From: Mycolicibacterium tusciae
GTDB lineage: Bacteria > Actinomycetota > Actinomycetes > Mycobacteriales > Mycobacteriaceae
DNA: 64,000 bases
Reading direction: 5' to 3'
NCBI RefSeq assembly: GCF_002086795.1
Contig: NZ_MVIM01000015.1
Coordinates: 78,909-142,908, forward strand
The notes beneath the pieces were generated by a model. The model had not been told where the DNA came from, made no database searches, and worked only from the letters and a program-made list of their open reading frames with translations. The position numbers and the translations under genes are program-made. Shown here piece after piece: positions 51,837-59,609 of the stretch; position 1 is the first letter of the stretch; each line of letters starts with the position of its first letter.

Positions 51837-52418
51837 GTCGGCTTTATGACGGACTCGTTCGATCCGATCGGCGTTCGGCTCGTCGATGTCGCGCACCCAC
51901 GCCTGCGCCTGCTCGGGTGACTTGCCGAACTCGACATGGCGTGCGACGAGCCGTCGTCGAAGCTCGTCGGGCGCGCAGTCGACGAACCACACCTCGTCCA
52001 GCGTGTGCCGCACCCGCGGCCACGGCTCGTCGTCGTCCAGCAGATAGTTGCCCTCGGTCACGATGAGCCTTGCCGTCGGCTCGACTCGGATGCTGCCCGC
52101 GACCGGTTGCTCGAGGTCGCGGTCGAAGGCCGGGGCGTAGACAACCTCGGCGCCTCGGCGGATGCGTTGCAGCAGCGCGAGATACCCGTACGCGTCAAAG
52201 GTGTCGACCGCGCCCTTGCGATCGAGCCGGCCCAGCCGCTGCAGCTCCGCGTCCGCGAGGTGAAAGCCGTCCATGGGCACGTGCACGGCGTCATCAATTG
52301 ACGATGCGATCTGACGCGCCAACGCCGACTTGCCCGAGCCGGGCGACCCGGTGATGCCGACGATGACGCGGTTCTCCCGGGCGAGCAGAGCCGCGAGACG
52401 GCTATTCCAGGAACTCAT
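51825..52418 (-). CDS. P-loop nucleoside/sugar kinase-type protein
   Basis: The 197-aa product has Walker A in GITGSPGSGKSALARQI, a DGFHLADAELQRLGRLDRKG region typical of uridine-kinase-like and FrcK/YggC-type kinases, and a LIVTEGNYLLDDDEPW motif (ENYL-type, substrate-binding). Its role may be phosphorylating a nucleoside, pantothenate-like or sugar substrate. ATG 52418 is used; it overlaps the RMF-like gene by 17 bp. Converges with the APH-like gene with a 12-bp overlap. Confidence 0.88.
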   Translation of the reverse strand: MSSWNSRLAALLARENRVIVGITGSPGSGKSALARQIASSIDDAVHVPMDGFHLADAELQRLGRLDRKGAVDTFDAYGYLALLQRIRRGAEVVYAPAFDRDLEQPVAGSIRVEPTARLIVTEGNYLLDDDEPWPRVRHTLDEVWFVDCAPDELRRRLVARHVEFGKSPEQAQAWVRDIDEPNADRIERVRHKADLVI

Positions 52419-52611
52419 CGATCTCGGCGGCCAGCCGATCGATGCGCTCTTGTTCACTGGGGATGCCGCGACTGTCGTCGGCGGCGCGTCGCCAGCCCAT
52501 CCGCCACATCCGCGCGACGGTCCGGTCCCCGATACCCGCGTACGGGTTCGCGATCCTCTGCGGGTAGGCCTTACGGCCTTCCCGGTAGGCGGTCACGAGT
52601 CGGTGCGTCAT
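52402..52611 (-). CDS. RMF-like small protein (69 aa)
   Basis: The 69-aa product resembles actinobacterial proteins annotated as ribosome modulation factor-like: AYREGRKAYPQRIANPYAG then ARMWRMGWRRA, the repeated aromatic/basic pattern of an RMF-type N-terminus. RMF dimerises and silences ribosomes in stationary phase; whether this one binds ribosomes is unproven. ATG at 52611 is chosen because GGAGAG lies 9 bases before it, while the ATG at 52617 would be only 3 bases from the same site. Overlaps the kinase gene start by 17 bp. Confidence 0.6.
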   Translation of the reverse strand: MTHRLVTAYREGRKAYPQRIANPYAGIGDRTVARMWRMGWRRAADDSRGIPSEQERIDRLAAEIDEFLE

Positions 52612-52701
52612 CACCATCAACTCTCCTGCGCGAACACAGGCAATGGCCGCCATTTCCACGGCGTGTCGGAGCACTTTTCGCGCCCTCGGCAGAATGGTGG
52701 G

Positions 52702-53952
52702 GTGCCAGACATCCAGCAGACCATCGACGCGGTGTGGCGGATGGAGGCCGCCAAGATCGTCGCGACATTGACGCGGGTGGTCGGCGACGTCGGCTTCGCG
52801 GAGGATTTGGCGCAGGAGGCGCTCCTCGACGCGCTGACCCAATGGCCCTCCTCAGGTGTGCCGCGCAATGCCGGCGCCTGGTTGACCGCGGTGGCCAAAC
52901 GCAAGGCGATCGACCAGTGGCGGCGTCAGGAAAATCTCGACGCCAAGTACGCCGTGCTGGCACACGAGCTGGAGACGCAGGACCAGGACTCCCCCGAGGC
53001 GTGGGATCCCGACCACATCGACGACGACGTGTTGCGTCTGGTGTTCATCTCGGCGCACCCCGTGCTCTCCCGCGAGGGTCAGATCGCGCTGACGCTGCGT
53101 GTCGTCGGCGGTCTGACGACCGAGGAGATCGCCCGCGCCTTCCTCACGTCCAAGGCGACGATCGCGGCGCGCATCACCCGGGCGAAGAAGACCCTCTCCG
53201 AAGCGAAGGTGCCGTTCGAGGTGCCGGACCGCTCGGAGTATCCGCAACGGCTGTCGGCGGTGCTGTCGGTGATCTACCTCATCTACAACGAGGGCTATTC
53301 GGCGTCCTTCGGACAGCGCTGGATCCGCGACGAACTATGCAGTGAGGCTTTGCGATTGGGCCGTGTGCTCGCCGCGCTGGCACCCGACGAGCCGGAGGTG
53401 CACGGCCTGGTTTCGCTGATGGAGTTCCAATCGTCGCGATTCGCGGCCCGGACCGACAGCGACGGCAGGCCGATCCTGTTGGAGGCTCAGAACCGGGCGC
53501 GATGGGATCGCGCGCAGATCCAGCGCGGCGTGGCGGCGCTTCAGCGATCAGCAGACGCGTTGCGGCGCAAGGGTGTCGGCTGGGGTTCGTATGGCCTGCA
53601 GGCGGCGATCGCCGAATGCCACGCCACCGCGCCCACGGCCGGCGACACCGACTGGAAGCACATCGTCATGCTGTACGACGGTCTGGTTCAGGTGTCACCG
53701 TCGCCAGTCGTCCATCTCAACCGAGCCGTCGCGGTGGCGATGGCCGGCGAACCCGCCGAGGCGTTGGCGATCGTCGACGGCCTGACCGGTCTCGACGGCT
53801 CGTATTTGGTGCCCAGCGTGCGCGGCGAATTCCTCATCCGACTGGGCCGCAACGCCGAGGCCGCCGACGAGTTCGATCGCGCCGCCGAACTGACCGACAA
53901 CGAGCGGGAGCGGGAAGTACTGGCCGACAAGGCCGTCCGCGCGCGTGGCTAA
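52702..53952 (+). CDS. ECF42-type RNA polymerase sigma factor
   Basis: The 416-aa product has a sigma70 region 2 (MEAAKIVATLTRVVGDVGFAEDLAQEALLDAL), region 4 (LTTEEIARAFLTSKATIAARITRAKKTL) and a long C-terminal extension with TPR-like repeats (residues about 180-416: HLNRAVAVAMAGEPAEALAIVDGL, NAEAADEFDRAAEL), the DUF6596 region. That layout defines ECF42 sigma factors, which have no anti-sigma and are usually paired with DGPF (YCII) genes. GTG 52702 gives VPDIQQTIDAVW. It is divergent to the RMF-like gene with a 90-bp gap. Confidence 0.9.
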   Translation: MPDIQQTIDAVWRMEAAKIVATLTRVVGDVGFAEDLAQEALLDALTQWPSSGVPRNAGAWLTAVAKRKAIDQWRRQENLDAKYAVLAHELETQDQDSPEAWDPDHIDDDVLRLVFISAHPVLSREGQIALTLRVVGGLTTEEIARAFLTSKATIAARITRAKKTLSEAKVPFEVPDRSEYPQRLSAVLSVIYLIYNEGYSASFGQRWIRDELCSEALRLGRVLAALAPDEPEVHGLVSLMEFQSSRFAARTDSDGRPILLEAQNRARWDRAQIQRGVAALQRSADALRRKGVGWGSYGLQAAIAECHATAPTAGDTDWKHIVMLYDGLVQVSPSPVVHLNRAVAVAMAGEPAEALAIVDGLTGLDGSYLVPSVRGEFLIRLGRNAEAADEFDRAAELTDNEREREVLADKAVRARG

Positions 53953-54572
53953 GCCCCTGGCACACCCGTCCGCGCCGCCACCGACTTCGAGGAACCGGTA
54001 TCGAATACCTCGACGATCACGTCGGCATCGCGGTATCCACCCAGGTGATGCAGATCCGACGTCGCGGCGATGACGTCCGTCGCGTAATCCCCCGTCATCG
54101 GGTATTCGGCCACCGGGTGACGCCAGTGCGCGGCGACGACCGTCGTGCCGGGCCGCAATCGCGGTATCTCGCGGTCCAGGGTGTCGCGTAGCACTTCGGG
54201 ATGCAGGTAGTAGCAGAGCTCGGACAGCACCACCAGATCGAATCCGTCCTGCGGCCACGGGTCATCCACCGACCTGCGAAGCAGCGTCACGTTCTGGCGC
54301 CGGCCCGCGTCGATCAGCCGTCGGTGCGCGGCGTCCAGCGCCGCACTCGCGATATCGGTGCTCGTGACGTGATCACACCGTGTGGTGAGTTGTTCGGTCA
54401 GCACACCGATCGAGCAGCCCGGTTCGAAGGCATGGCGGTAGCGCCGATAGGGCAACAGCGCCAACGTGATCGCGTACTTGCGCTGCTCATACCACCGCCC
54501 TCCGAGCTGCCACGGATCTTCGGACTCGGAGTAGATCCGGTCGAAATAACCGGTCGATAGCCGAGTGGGCAT
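53949..54572 (-). CDS. SAM-dependent methyltransferase (NodS-like)
   Basis: The 207-aa class I methyltransferase has the SAM motif AFEPGCSIGVLTEQL (glycine-rich loop, residues about 47-60) and the post-I acidic ITSTDIAS-type VTSTDIAS, and LVVLSELCYYL. Its N-terminus TGYFDRIYSESEDPWQLGGRWYEQRKYA closely matches the NodS-like/PIG-L-associated methyltransferases. The start TGATG overlaps the PIG-L deacetylase stop. Last gene of the four-gene cluster; fusions of PIG-L and this methyltransferase type exist in other bacteria (from memory), implying sequential action on one molecule. Confidence 0.9.
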   Translation of the reverse strand: MPTRLSTGYFDRIYSESEDPWQLGGRWYEQRKYAITLALLPYRRYRHAFEPGCSIGVLTEQLTTRCDHVTSTDIASAALDAAHRRLIDAGRRQNVTLLRRSVDDPWPQDGFDLVVLSELCYYLHPEVLRDTLDREIPRLRPGTTVVAAHWRHPVAEYPMTGDYATDVIAATSDLHHLGGYRDADVIVEVFDTGSSKSVAARTGVPGA

Positions 54573-55333
54573 CAGAACACCACCTCCCTGACGGCGAGCA
54601 GCCGCCGTAGTACGAACGACGGCAGCAGCGGCGCATCGGCACCGTCCGGCTCGACCTGTGTGCGGTAGCACCGCACGGCCGCCGTTTTGCGGTCGAAAGC
54701 GTGTGGAGTGACCGGCATGGCGCGGACCCGATTCCATGGCAAGGCGACGTCACCGGGTGTGGCCCAGTGCCACATCCAGATCGGATACTCCAGCAACACC
54801 GCGTCGCAGCCATGCGCAGCGGTTGCCGCCGCGCGGCCGACGGCCTGGTGGTCGGGATGTCCGTCGCCACGCCACGTCGCCGCGATCCACGTCCGGTTCG
54901 TCCTCGCCGCCAGGATCTCGGTCAGGAGGTCCGCAAGCCGTTCCTCGTGATCGCTCAGCTCACCGTCGGGCATGCCGAGACAGATCGGCGCGGGAACCCC
55001 CAGCACCGAAATGGCTTCGTGCAGTTCGGCGCGACGCGCGCGTTCCAGGTGCAGACGCTCCAACAGCCCTATGCCCTGACGCGAGGCTCCACCGTCGCTG
55101 GCGGCGACGACCTGTACCCGTACTCCCCGTTCGGCGAGCGCGACCATCGACGCACCGAATCCGAGCGTCTCGTCGTCGGGATGCGCTGCCACGACAATGA
55201 TTTCGTCGCAGCCGCCGACATCCAGTTGGGGTACATCCGCGAGCGCATCGAGCCACTCCTCCGTCGGCGTACCAACGTCGGTCAGGGGCCTCGCCGCGAA
55301 AAGCGCGCAGTTGTCCACATTCGCGACAGTCAT
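54572..55333 (-). CDS. PIG-L family N-deacetylase
   Basis: The 253-aa product has the PIG-L/LmbE zinc motif AHPDDETLGFG (His51, Asp53/Asp54) and ATWRGDGHPDHQAVGRA for the third ligand His, and YPIWMWHW. Such enzymes remove acetyl from N-acetylglucosamine-linked or similar amides, as in MshB. The N-terminus carries 40 extra residues with LFAARPLTDVGTPTEEWLDAL, typical for this cluster type. It starts at ATG 55333 with a 4-base overlap with the acyl-CoA dehydrogenase-like gene. Not MshB itself; the neighbours are wrong for mycothiol. Confidence 0.9.
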   Translation of the reverse strand: MTVANVDNCALFAARPLTDVGTPTEEWLDALADVPQLDVGGCDEIIVVAAHPDDETLGFGASMVALAERGVRVQVVAASDGGASRQGIGLLERLHLERARRAELHEAISVLGVPAPICLGMPDGELSDHEERLADLLTEILAARTNRTWIAATWRGDGHPDHQAVGRAAATAAHGCDAVLLEYPIWMWHWATPGDVALPWNRVRAMPVTPHAFDRKTAAVRCYRTQVEPDGADAPLLPSFVLRRLLAVREVVF

Positions 55334-56271
55334 CGTGCGGCTCCCGCCAGCACGCCCAGCCGCTCGAGATCGCGCTCGGCGTGGCTCTGCCTCACGTAGA
55401 CCGTCAGGTCGGCGACGCGTTTCGCGTGCTGCGCGTCCTGGCACAGCGGCGCCGGGCCCAGGGCGCGACCCGTTCGTACGATCGATTCCTCGACCGCGGT
55501 TTCGATCACCGCGCGCGTGCGTCGCGCGGTCATCTCGGCCGCACCTTTCCGGTTCAACGGATCGTTGTCGACCGCGACCGCCGCGCTGTCCAGCATGGCT
55601 TCGCCAGCGGCCAGTGCGGCCTCTACCGCGCCCAGGTGCGCCAGCGTGTGCGGGTCGACGGAATCCTGCGCAGCACGGGCATACAGGGGCTGGGCAACGG
55701 CGCGCGCCCCGCCCAGCCAGCATGCCGCGACGCCGATCGCGCCGTGCCAGAACCCAGGACGGGACAGATACTCACCGGGCCGGCCGACAGGCTTAGCGGG
55801 TGCATCACTGAATTGCACTGAGCGGGTATCGGATTCGGCCATCCCAGGATTGCGCCACCCGCTCGGCAAAGGCCGCACCCCTGAGTGCCGCAGATCGACG
55901 GCGAACAATCCGCGCTCGCCGGAGTCGAGTCGCGCGGTGACGAGAGCATGTGTGCACAGTCCGGCTCCCGAGCACCACACTTTCGTGCCGTTCAGTGACG
56001 TCGCTTCGCCGTCGCCGTGCGCGCTCAGCACCGCATCGCGTGACTCTGCCGCCCAAACGCCCCACAGCTGACCGGATTTCGACTCGGATCCACCGAGTTC
56101 GGCGAGGATCGCGACCGCATCGGTATGGGCTTCGGCGAGCCGGGCGGCGACCACGTCGACCTCGGCCAGCTCGGCGAGGCGGTGCCAACGTCGCGCCGTT
56201 TCGCCGCCGCCGGGCAGCGGTAGGTCCAACGCTCCGGAGTCCAACCACCGGCTGAGCAGTCCACTTGTCAT
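55330..56271 (-). CDS. Acyl-CoA dehydrogenase-like protein
   Basis: The 313-aa product is shorter than normal acyl-CoA dehydrogenases (about 380). It has the middle domain LNGTKVWCSGAGLCTHALVTARLDSGERGLFAVDL and a C-terminal helical part (LGAVEAALAAGEAMLDSAAVAVD to RALGPAPLCQDAQHAKRVADLTVYVRQSHAERDLERLG). The usual catalytic glutamate and much of the FAD-binding end are not evident by eye. A dehydrogenase or oxidase acting on a carrier- or sugar-bound acyl/amine is possible. Start ATG 56271 overlaps the GT2 stop by 4 bp. Confidence 0.85.
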   Translation of the reverse strand: MTSGLLSRWLDSGALDLPLPGGGETARRWHRLAELAEVDVVAARLAEAHTDAVAILAELGGSESKSGQLWGVWAAESRDAVLSAHGDGEATSLNGTKVWCSGAGLCTHALVTARLDSGERGLFAVDLRHSGVRPLPSGWRNPGMAESDTRSVQFSDAPAKPVGRPGEYLSRPGFWHGAIGVAACWLGGARAVAQPLYARAAQDSVDPHTLAHLGAVEAALAAGEAMLDSAAVAVDNDPLNRKGAAEMTARRTRAVIETAVEESIVRTGRALGPAPLCQDAQHAKRVADLTVYVRQSHAERDLERLGVLAGAAR

Positions 56272-56975
56272 GTCTCGGCACGCACCTTGCGCCGTGGCCG
56301 ACCCAGCCCGCGAAGGTGGGCGGCGAATCCGCCGGGTGCGCGTCCCTGCTCGCGGGCCGAAGTCGCCACCGTGAGCTTCGCGTCCCGGTGGATGCTCAGG
56401 TGCGCAACCTCGAATCGCTCGACGAGGTCGACGTCCTCACCGGTGCTCAGGGCACGGAAGCCGCCGACGCCCCAGTACGCGTCGGCCCGGAAGCCCATGT
56501 TGGCGCCGTGGACGTGATCGTGGCCCGGACCTTTCGGGTTGTAGGCGGCTCGGTAGCGACGGGCCACCTCGACGGGGAGCCGCCACACCGGTATGTGCAC
56601 CGTGCCCAGCACCATGTCGGCGCCGGCTTGGGTCATCTGCGACAGCCACCGACTGCCGACGATGGTGTCGGCGTCCGTAGTGGCAAACCAGGTGCGGGCG
56701 GGCTCGACGTCGGCGCACGCCGAGCGCGCGTACTCGAACCCGGCGGCGCGCGCGGCGCCGACATTGGCCACGTCGGTCGAGATGAAGTGCACGTTGGGGC
56801 CGTACCGCCCGATGAGGCGATCGCTCCCGTCGTCACAAGAATCGAGCACCACGACGATCAACACCGGCATCTGCGCGCTCATCGACGTCGCGAGCAGCGC
56901 GGACAGGCTGCGCGGCAAACGGTCGATCTCGTTGTGCGCGGGCACCACCACGACGGCCTGCTCGAACTTCATCAC
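56268..56975 (-). CDS. Family 2 glycosyltransferase
   Basis: The 235-aa GT-A enzyme has AVVVVPAHNEIDRLPRSLSALL at its N-terminus, the DxD motif in WFATTDADTIVGSRWL, and HGANMGFRADAYWGVGGFRALSTGEDVDLVERFE for acceptor binding. There is no membrane helix, so it is cytosolic. It is the first gene of a four-gene overlapping operon with acyl-CoA dehydrogenase-like, PIG-L and methyltransferase genes. This combination (sugar transfer, N-deacetylation, methylation, oxidation) points to a glyco-compound made in the cytoplasm. The product is unknown. Confidence 0.9.
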   Translation of the reverse strand: MMKFEQAVVVVPAHNEIDRLPRSLSALLATSMSAQMPVLIVVVLDSCDDGSDRLIGRYGPNVHFISTDVANVGAARAAGFEYARSACADVEPARTWFATTDADTIVGSRWLSQMTQAGADMVLGTVHIPVWRLPVEVARRYRAAYNPKGPGHDHVHGANMGFRADAYWGVGGFRALSTGEDVDLVERFEVAHLSIHRDAKLTVATSAREQGRAPGGFAAHLRGLGRPRRKVRAET

Positions 56976-57019
56976 GGGTGGTTAATTAGCCAATTTCGCC
57001 AATTCTCACACCTGGCAGC

Positions 57020-57715
57020 ATGGTGCGGGTGGATCGCATCGAAGCTGCTCTGTTCGATTTCTCCGGCACGCTGTTCCGGCTGGAGGAGGACGACAGCTGG
57101 TTCCACGGCATCGAAGTCGACGAACGCCAGATCGACGGCCACGTACAGGCCGAGCTGATGCGCAGGATGACCGCACCCACGGGCCAGCACGTGGACATGC
57201 CTCCTGACGCCCATCACGCATGGATCAACCGTGACCTCGCCCCGCACCTGCACCGCGAGGCCTACCTGCATGTCCTTCGCGAGTCGGGGGTGGCCGACCA
57301 CCAGGCCGAAGCGCTTTACGGCCTGTTGATCGACCCGCTGAACTGGACGTCCTACCCCGACACCGCCGGCGTGCTGGAGGGTCTGCACAGCCAGGGCATC
57401 AAGACCGCTGTCGTGTCGAACATCGCCTTCGACGTGCGGCCGGCGTTCGAGTCGATCGGAGCCGCCGAGTTCGTCCACGAATTCGTGTTGTCGTTCGAAG
57501 TCGGCGCGGTCAAGCCCGACGCGGCGATTTTCCAGACCGCGCTGGACCGGCTCGACGTGCAGGCCGCGCGGGCGGTCATGGTCGGCGACAGCGACGAGGC
57601 CGACGGCGGTGCGCGCGCCCTGGGCTGTGGATTCGTGCTCGTTGATCCGTTGCCGACGGCAGAGCGCCACGACGGGTTGCGCGCCGCCTTGACCGATTAC
57701 GGTGTGCAGCTATGA
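57020..57715 (+). CDS. HAD-superfamily hydrolase
   Basis: The 231-aa product has HAD motif I as LFDFSGTLF (nucleophile Asp13; Ser replaces the usual Asp/Gly in the third position), motif II in VVSNIAFD, motif III Lys in FEVGAVKPDAAIF and motif IV VMVGDSDEADGGARAL. An alpha-helical cap is inserted after motif I. Most such enzymes are phosphatases of sugars, nucleotides or lipids. Start ATG 57020; a later in-frame start is not obvious. It overlaps the first Ddn-like gene (ATGA) and is divergent to the GT2 cluster, with 44 bp between. Confidence 0.88.
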   Translation: MVRVDRIEAALFDFSGTLFRLEEDDSWFHGIEVDERQIDGHVQAELMRRMTAPTGQHVDMPPDAHHAWINRDLAPHLHREAYLHVLRESGVADHQAEALYGLLIDPLNWTSYPDTAGVLEGLHSQGIKTAVVSNIAFDVRPAFESIGAAEFVHEFVLSFEVGAVKPDAAIFQTALDRLDVQAARAVMVGDSDEADGGARALGCGFVLVDPLPTAERHDGLRAALTDYGVQL

Positions 57716-58173
57716 CCGGTCCCGACCCGATCCGAGCGCCGTGGTGGCTGAAGTACGCGAACAAAGTGGTCGTGAGGCTGGTGCGGATCGGCGTGCCGAT
57801 CTCACGACGGGAGTCACCAATGGTGCTGACGGTGCCGGGCCGAAAGACGGGCAGGCCACGCTCGACTCCGGTCACACCAATGCACATAGACGGCAAACGA
57901 TTTGTCGTCAACGGTTATCCGGGTGCCGACTGGGTCCGCAACGTGCGCGCCGCCGCACAGGTGACGCTGACCCAGGGCAGACGGTCGGAGACAGTGCGGA
58001 TGGTCGAACTGAGCGCCGAGGATGCTCGACCGATCCTCCGGGAGTTCCCCGTTCGGGTGGCGGACGGCGTCGAGATCATGAAGCGAGCAGGCGTACTGAA
58101 GACGGGGACCGTGGACGAGTTGGTGGGTCTGGCGGGACGACTGCCCGTGTTTCGCATCGATCCGGTCGCGTAG
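57712..58173 (+). CDS. Deazaflavin-dependent nitroreductase-family protein 1
   Basis: The 153-aa Ddn/F420-family protein has IRAPWWLKYANKVVVRLVRIG as N-terminal helix, VLTVPGRKTGRPRSTPVTPM as the cofactor-phosphate region, and VNGYPGADWVRNVRAA as the family core. It overlaps the HAD gene start (ATGA). It is similar along its whole length to the next gene (about 45% by eye), so the pair arose by tandem duplication. Reduced F420 would serve as electron source; the substrates are unknown. Near menB, a quinone-related role is imaginable but not shown. Confidence 0.88.
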   Translation: MTGPDPIRAPWWLKYANKVVVRLVRIGVPISRRESPMVLTVPGRKTGRPRSTPVTPMHIDGKRFVVNGYPGADWVRNVRAAAQVTLTQGRRSETVRMVELSAEDARPILREFPVRVADGVEIMKRAGVLKTGTVDELVGLAGRLPVFRIDPVA

Positions 58174-58183
58174 CGTTTCAGCC

Positions 58184-58645
58184 ATGTCCGACAGCGCGCG
58201 TATCCGGCCGCCGTGGTGGCTGAAGTACGTCAACAAAGTCATGATCGGTATTCAGAAGATCGGCCTGCCGATGGGCGAGAAGGGACCGGTGATCCTCGTG
58301 GTCCCCGGCCGGAAATCGGGGAAGCCACGCTCGACGCCGATCACTCCGATGACCGTCGAGGGGAAGCGCTATGTGCTCGGCGGCCTGCCGGGCAGCGATT
58401 GGGCGGCCAACCTGCGGGCAGCCGGTGAGGCGGAACTGAAGCAGGGCAGGACCTCACAGCGCGTCCGCGTCATCGAGTTGCCGCCCGAGGAGGCCAAGCC
58501 ACTGCTTCGGCTGTTTCCCGTCGAGGTGCCCACCGGTGTCAGCTTCATGAAAAACGCGGGCCTCATCACCGGTCCGAACCCCGACGAGTACGAGGCCCTC
58601 GCCGGTCGCTGCCCGGTGTTCCGATTCGATCCGGTAAACGCATGA
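58184..58645 (+). CDS. Deazaflavin-dependent nitroreductase-family protein 2
   Basis: The 153-aa product is the tandem paralogue of the previous gene: PPWWLKYVNKVMIGIQKIGLP, VVPGRKSGKPRSTPITPM, GGLPGSDWAANLRAA and CPVFRFDPV. It is the closer of the two to menB and overlaps its start (ATGA), so it is co-translated with it. The N-terminal amphipathic, Trp-containing helix suggests membrane association, as for Ddn. Function unknown. Confidence 0.88.
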   Translation: MSDSARIRPPWWLKYVNKVMIGIQKIGLPMGEKGPVILVVPGRKSGKPRSTPITPMTVEGKRYVLGGLPGSDWAANLRAAGEAELKQGRTSQRVRVIELPPEEAKPLLRLFPVEVPTGVSFMKNAGLITGPNPDEYEALAGRCPVFRFDPVNA

Positions 58646-59553
58646 AGGACAACCCTTTTGACCCGTCACTGTGGCAGGCGGTCGACGGGTTCGACCTGAC
58701 CGACATCACCTACCACCGTCATGTGGTCGACGGGAAACCACAGCCGACGGTGCGGGTGGCCTTCGATCGTCCCGATGTGCGCAACGCGTTCCGGCCGCAC
58801 AGCGTCGACGAGCTGTATCGAGTGCTCGACCATGCCAGGATGTGGCCCGAGATCGGCGTCGTCCTGCTCACCGGTAACGGGCCCAGCCCAAAGGACGGCG
58901 GCTGGGCGTTCTGCTCGGGAGGGGACCAGCGCATCCGTGGGCGCAGCGGCTACCAGTACGCATCCGGTGAGACCGCGGAGTCCGTCGATCCTGCGCGTGC
59001 CGGGCGGCTGCACATCCTCGAGGTGCAACGGCTGATCCGGTTCATGCCGAAGGTCGTGATCTGCCTGGTCAACGGCTGGGCGGCCGGCGGCGGCCACAGC
59101 CTGCACGTGACATGCGACCTGACGCTGGCCAGCCGCGAGCACGCGCGGTTCAAGCAGACCGACGCCGACGTCGGCAGCTTCGACGGCGGCTACGGCAGCG
59201 CGTATCTGGCCAAGCAGGTCGGCCAGAAGTTCGCCCGCGAGATCTTCTTCCTCGGCAGGCCCTACACCGCCGAGCAGATGCACGCGATGGGCGCGGTCAA
59301 CGAGGTCGTCGAGCATGCCGCGCTGGAAACTGTCGGGCTCGAGTGGGCGGCCGCCATCAACGGCAAGTCACCGCAGGCGGTCCGGATGCTCAAGTACGCG
59401 TTCAACCTGACCGACGACGGGCTGATGGGTCAGCAGCTGTTCGCCGGTGAGGCAACGCGATTGGCGTACATGACCGATGAGGCCGTCGAGGGCCGCGACG
59501 CGTTCCTGGAGAAGCGCGATCCGGACTGGAGCCAGTTCCCCCGCTACTTCTGA
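58642..59553 (+). CDS. menB: 1,4-Dihydroxy-2-naphthoyl-CoA synthase
   Basis: The 303-aa crotonase-family enzyme converts o-succinylbenzoyl-CoA to 1,4-dihydroxy-2-naphthoyl-CoA. Seen: the oxyanion region FCSGGDQRIRGRSGYQYASGE, NGWAAGGGHSLHVTCDLTLAS and the catalytic ADVGSFDGGYGSAYLA (Ser/Asp as in M. tuberculosis MenB). The C-terminal LEKRDPDWSQFPRYF is a MenB hallmark. Start ATG overlaps the Ddn-like gene. It is followed by the perfect palindrome at 59556, which could serve as terminator or attenuator. Confidence 0.96.
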   Translation: MKDNPFDPSLWQAVDGFDLTDITYHRHVVDGKPQPTVRVAFDRPDVRNAFRPHSVDELYRVLDHARMWPEIGVVLLTGNGPSPKDGGWAFCSGGDQRIRGRSGYQYASGETAESVDPARAGRLHILEVQRLIRFMPKVVICLVNGWAAGGGHSLHVTCDLTLASREHARFKQTDADVGSFDGGYGSAYLAKQVGQKFAREIFFLGRPYTAEQMHAMGAVNEVVEHAALETVGLEWAAAINGKSPQAVRMLKYAFNLTDDGLMGQQLFAGEATRLAYMTDEAVEGRDAFLEKRDPDWSQFPRYF

Positions 59554-59555
59554 TT

Positions 59556-59608
59556 GCGATTTCGGTGCGCTGACGATCGCTGAGCGAACGTCAGCGCACC
59601 GAAATCGC
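59556..59608. repeat. 53-bp dispersed palindromic element, copy 2
   Basis: Perfect 20-bp arms, GCGATTTCGGTGCGCTGACG and its complement CGTCAGCGCACCGAAATCGC, flank the 13-base centre ATCGCTGAGCGAA, which can pair further as TCGCT/AGCGA. It begins 3 bp after the menB stop and ends 2 bp before a possible ATG of the SDR. Copy 1 is at 10333-10385. No U-run, so it may be a mobile REP-like element rather than a simple terminator. Confidence 0.85.
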
Positions 59609-59609
59609 C

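Noticed and set aside
53502..54191. Second plus-strand frame over the end of the ECF42 gene
   Set aside because: Arg-rich shadow of a high-GC gene; no start context or motif.
54572..55333. MshB (mycothiol deacetylase)
   Set aside because: It has the PIG-L motif, but length, N-terminal extension and cluster partners do not fit; mycothiol genes are absent.
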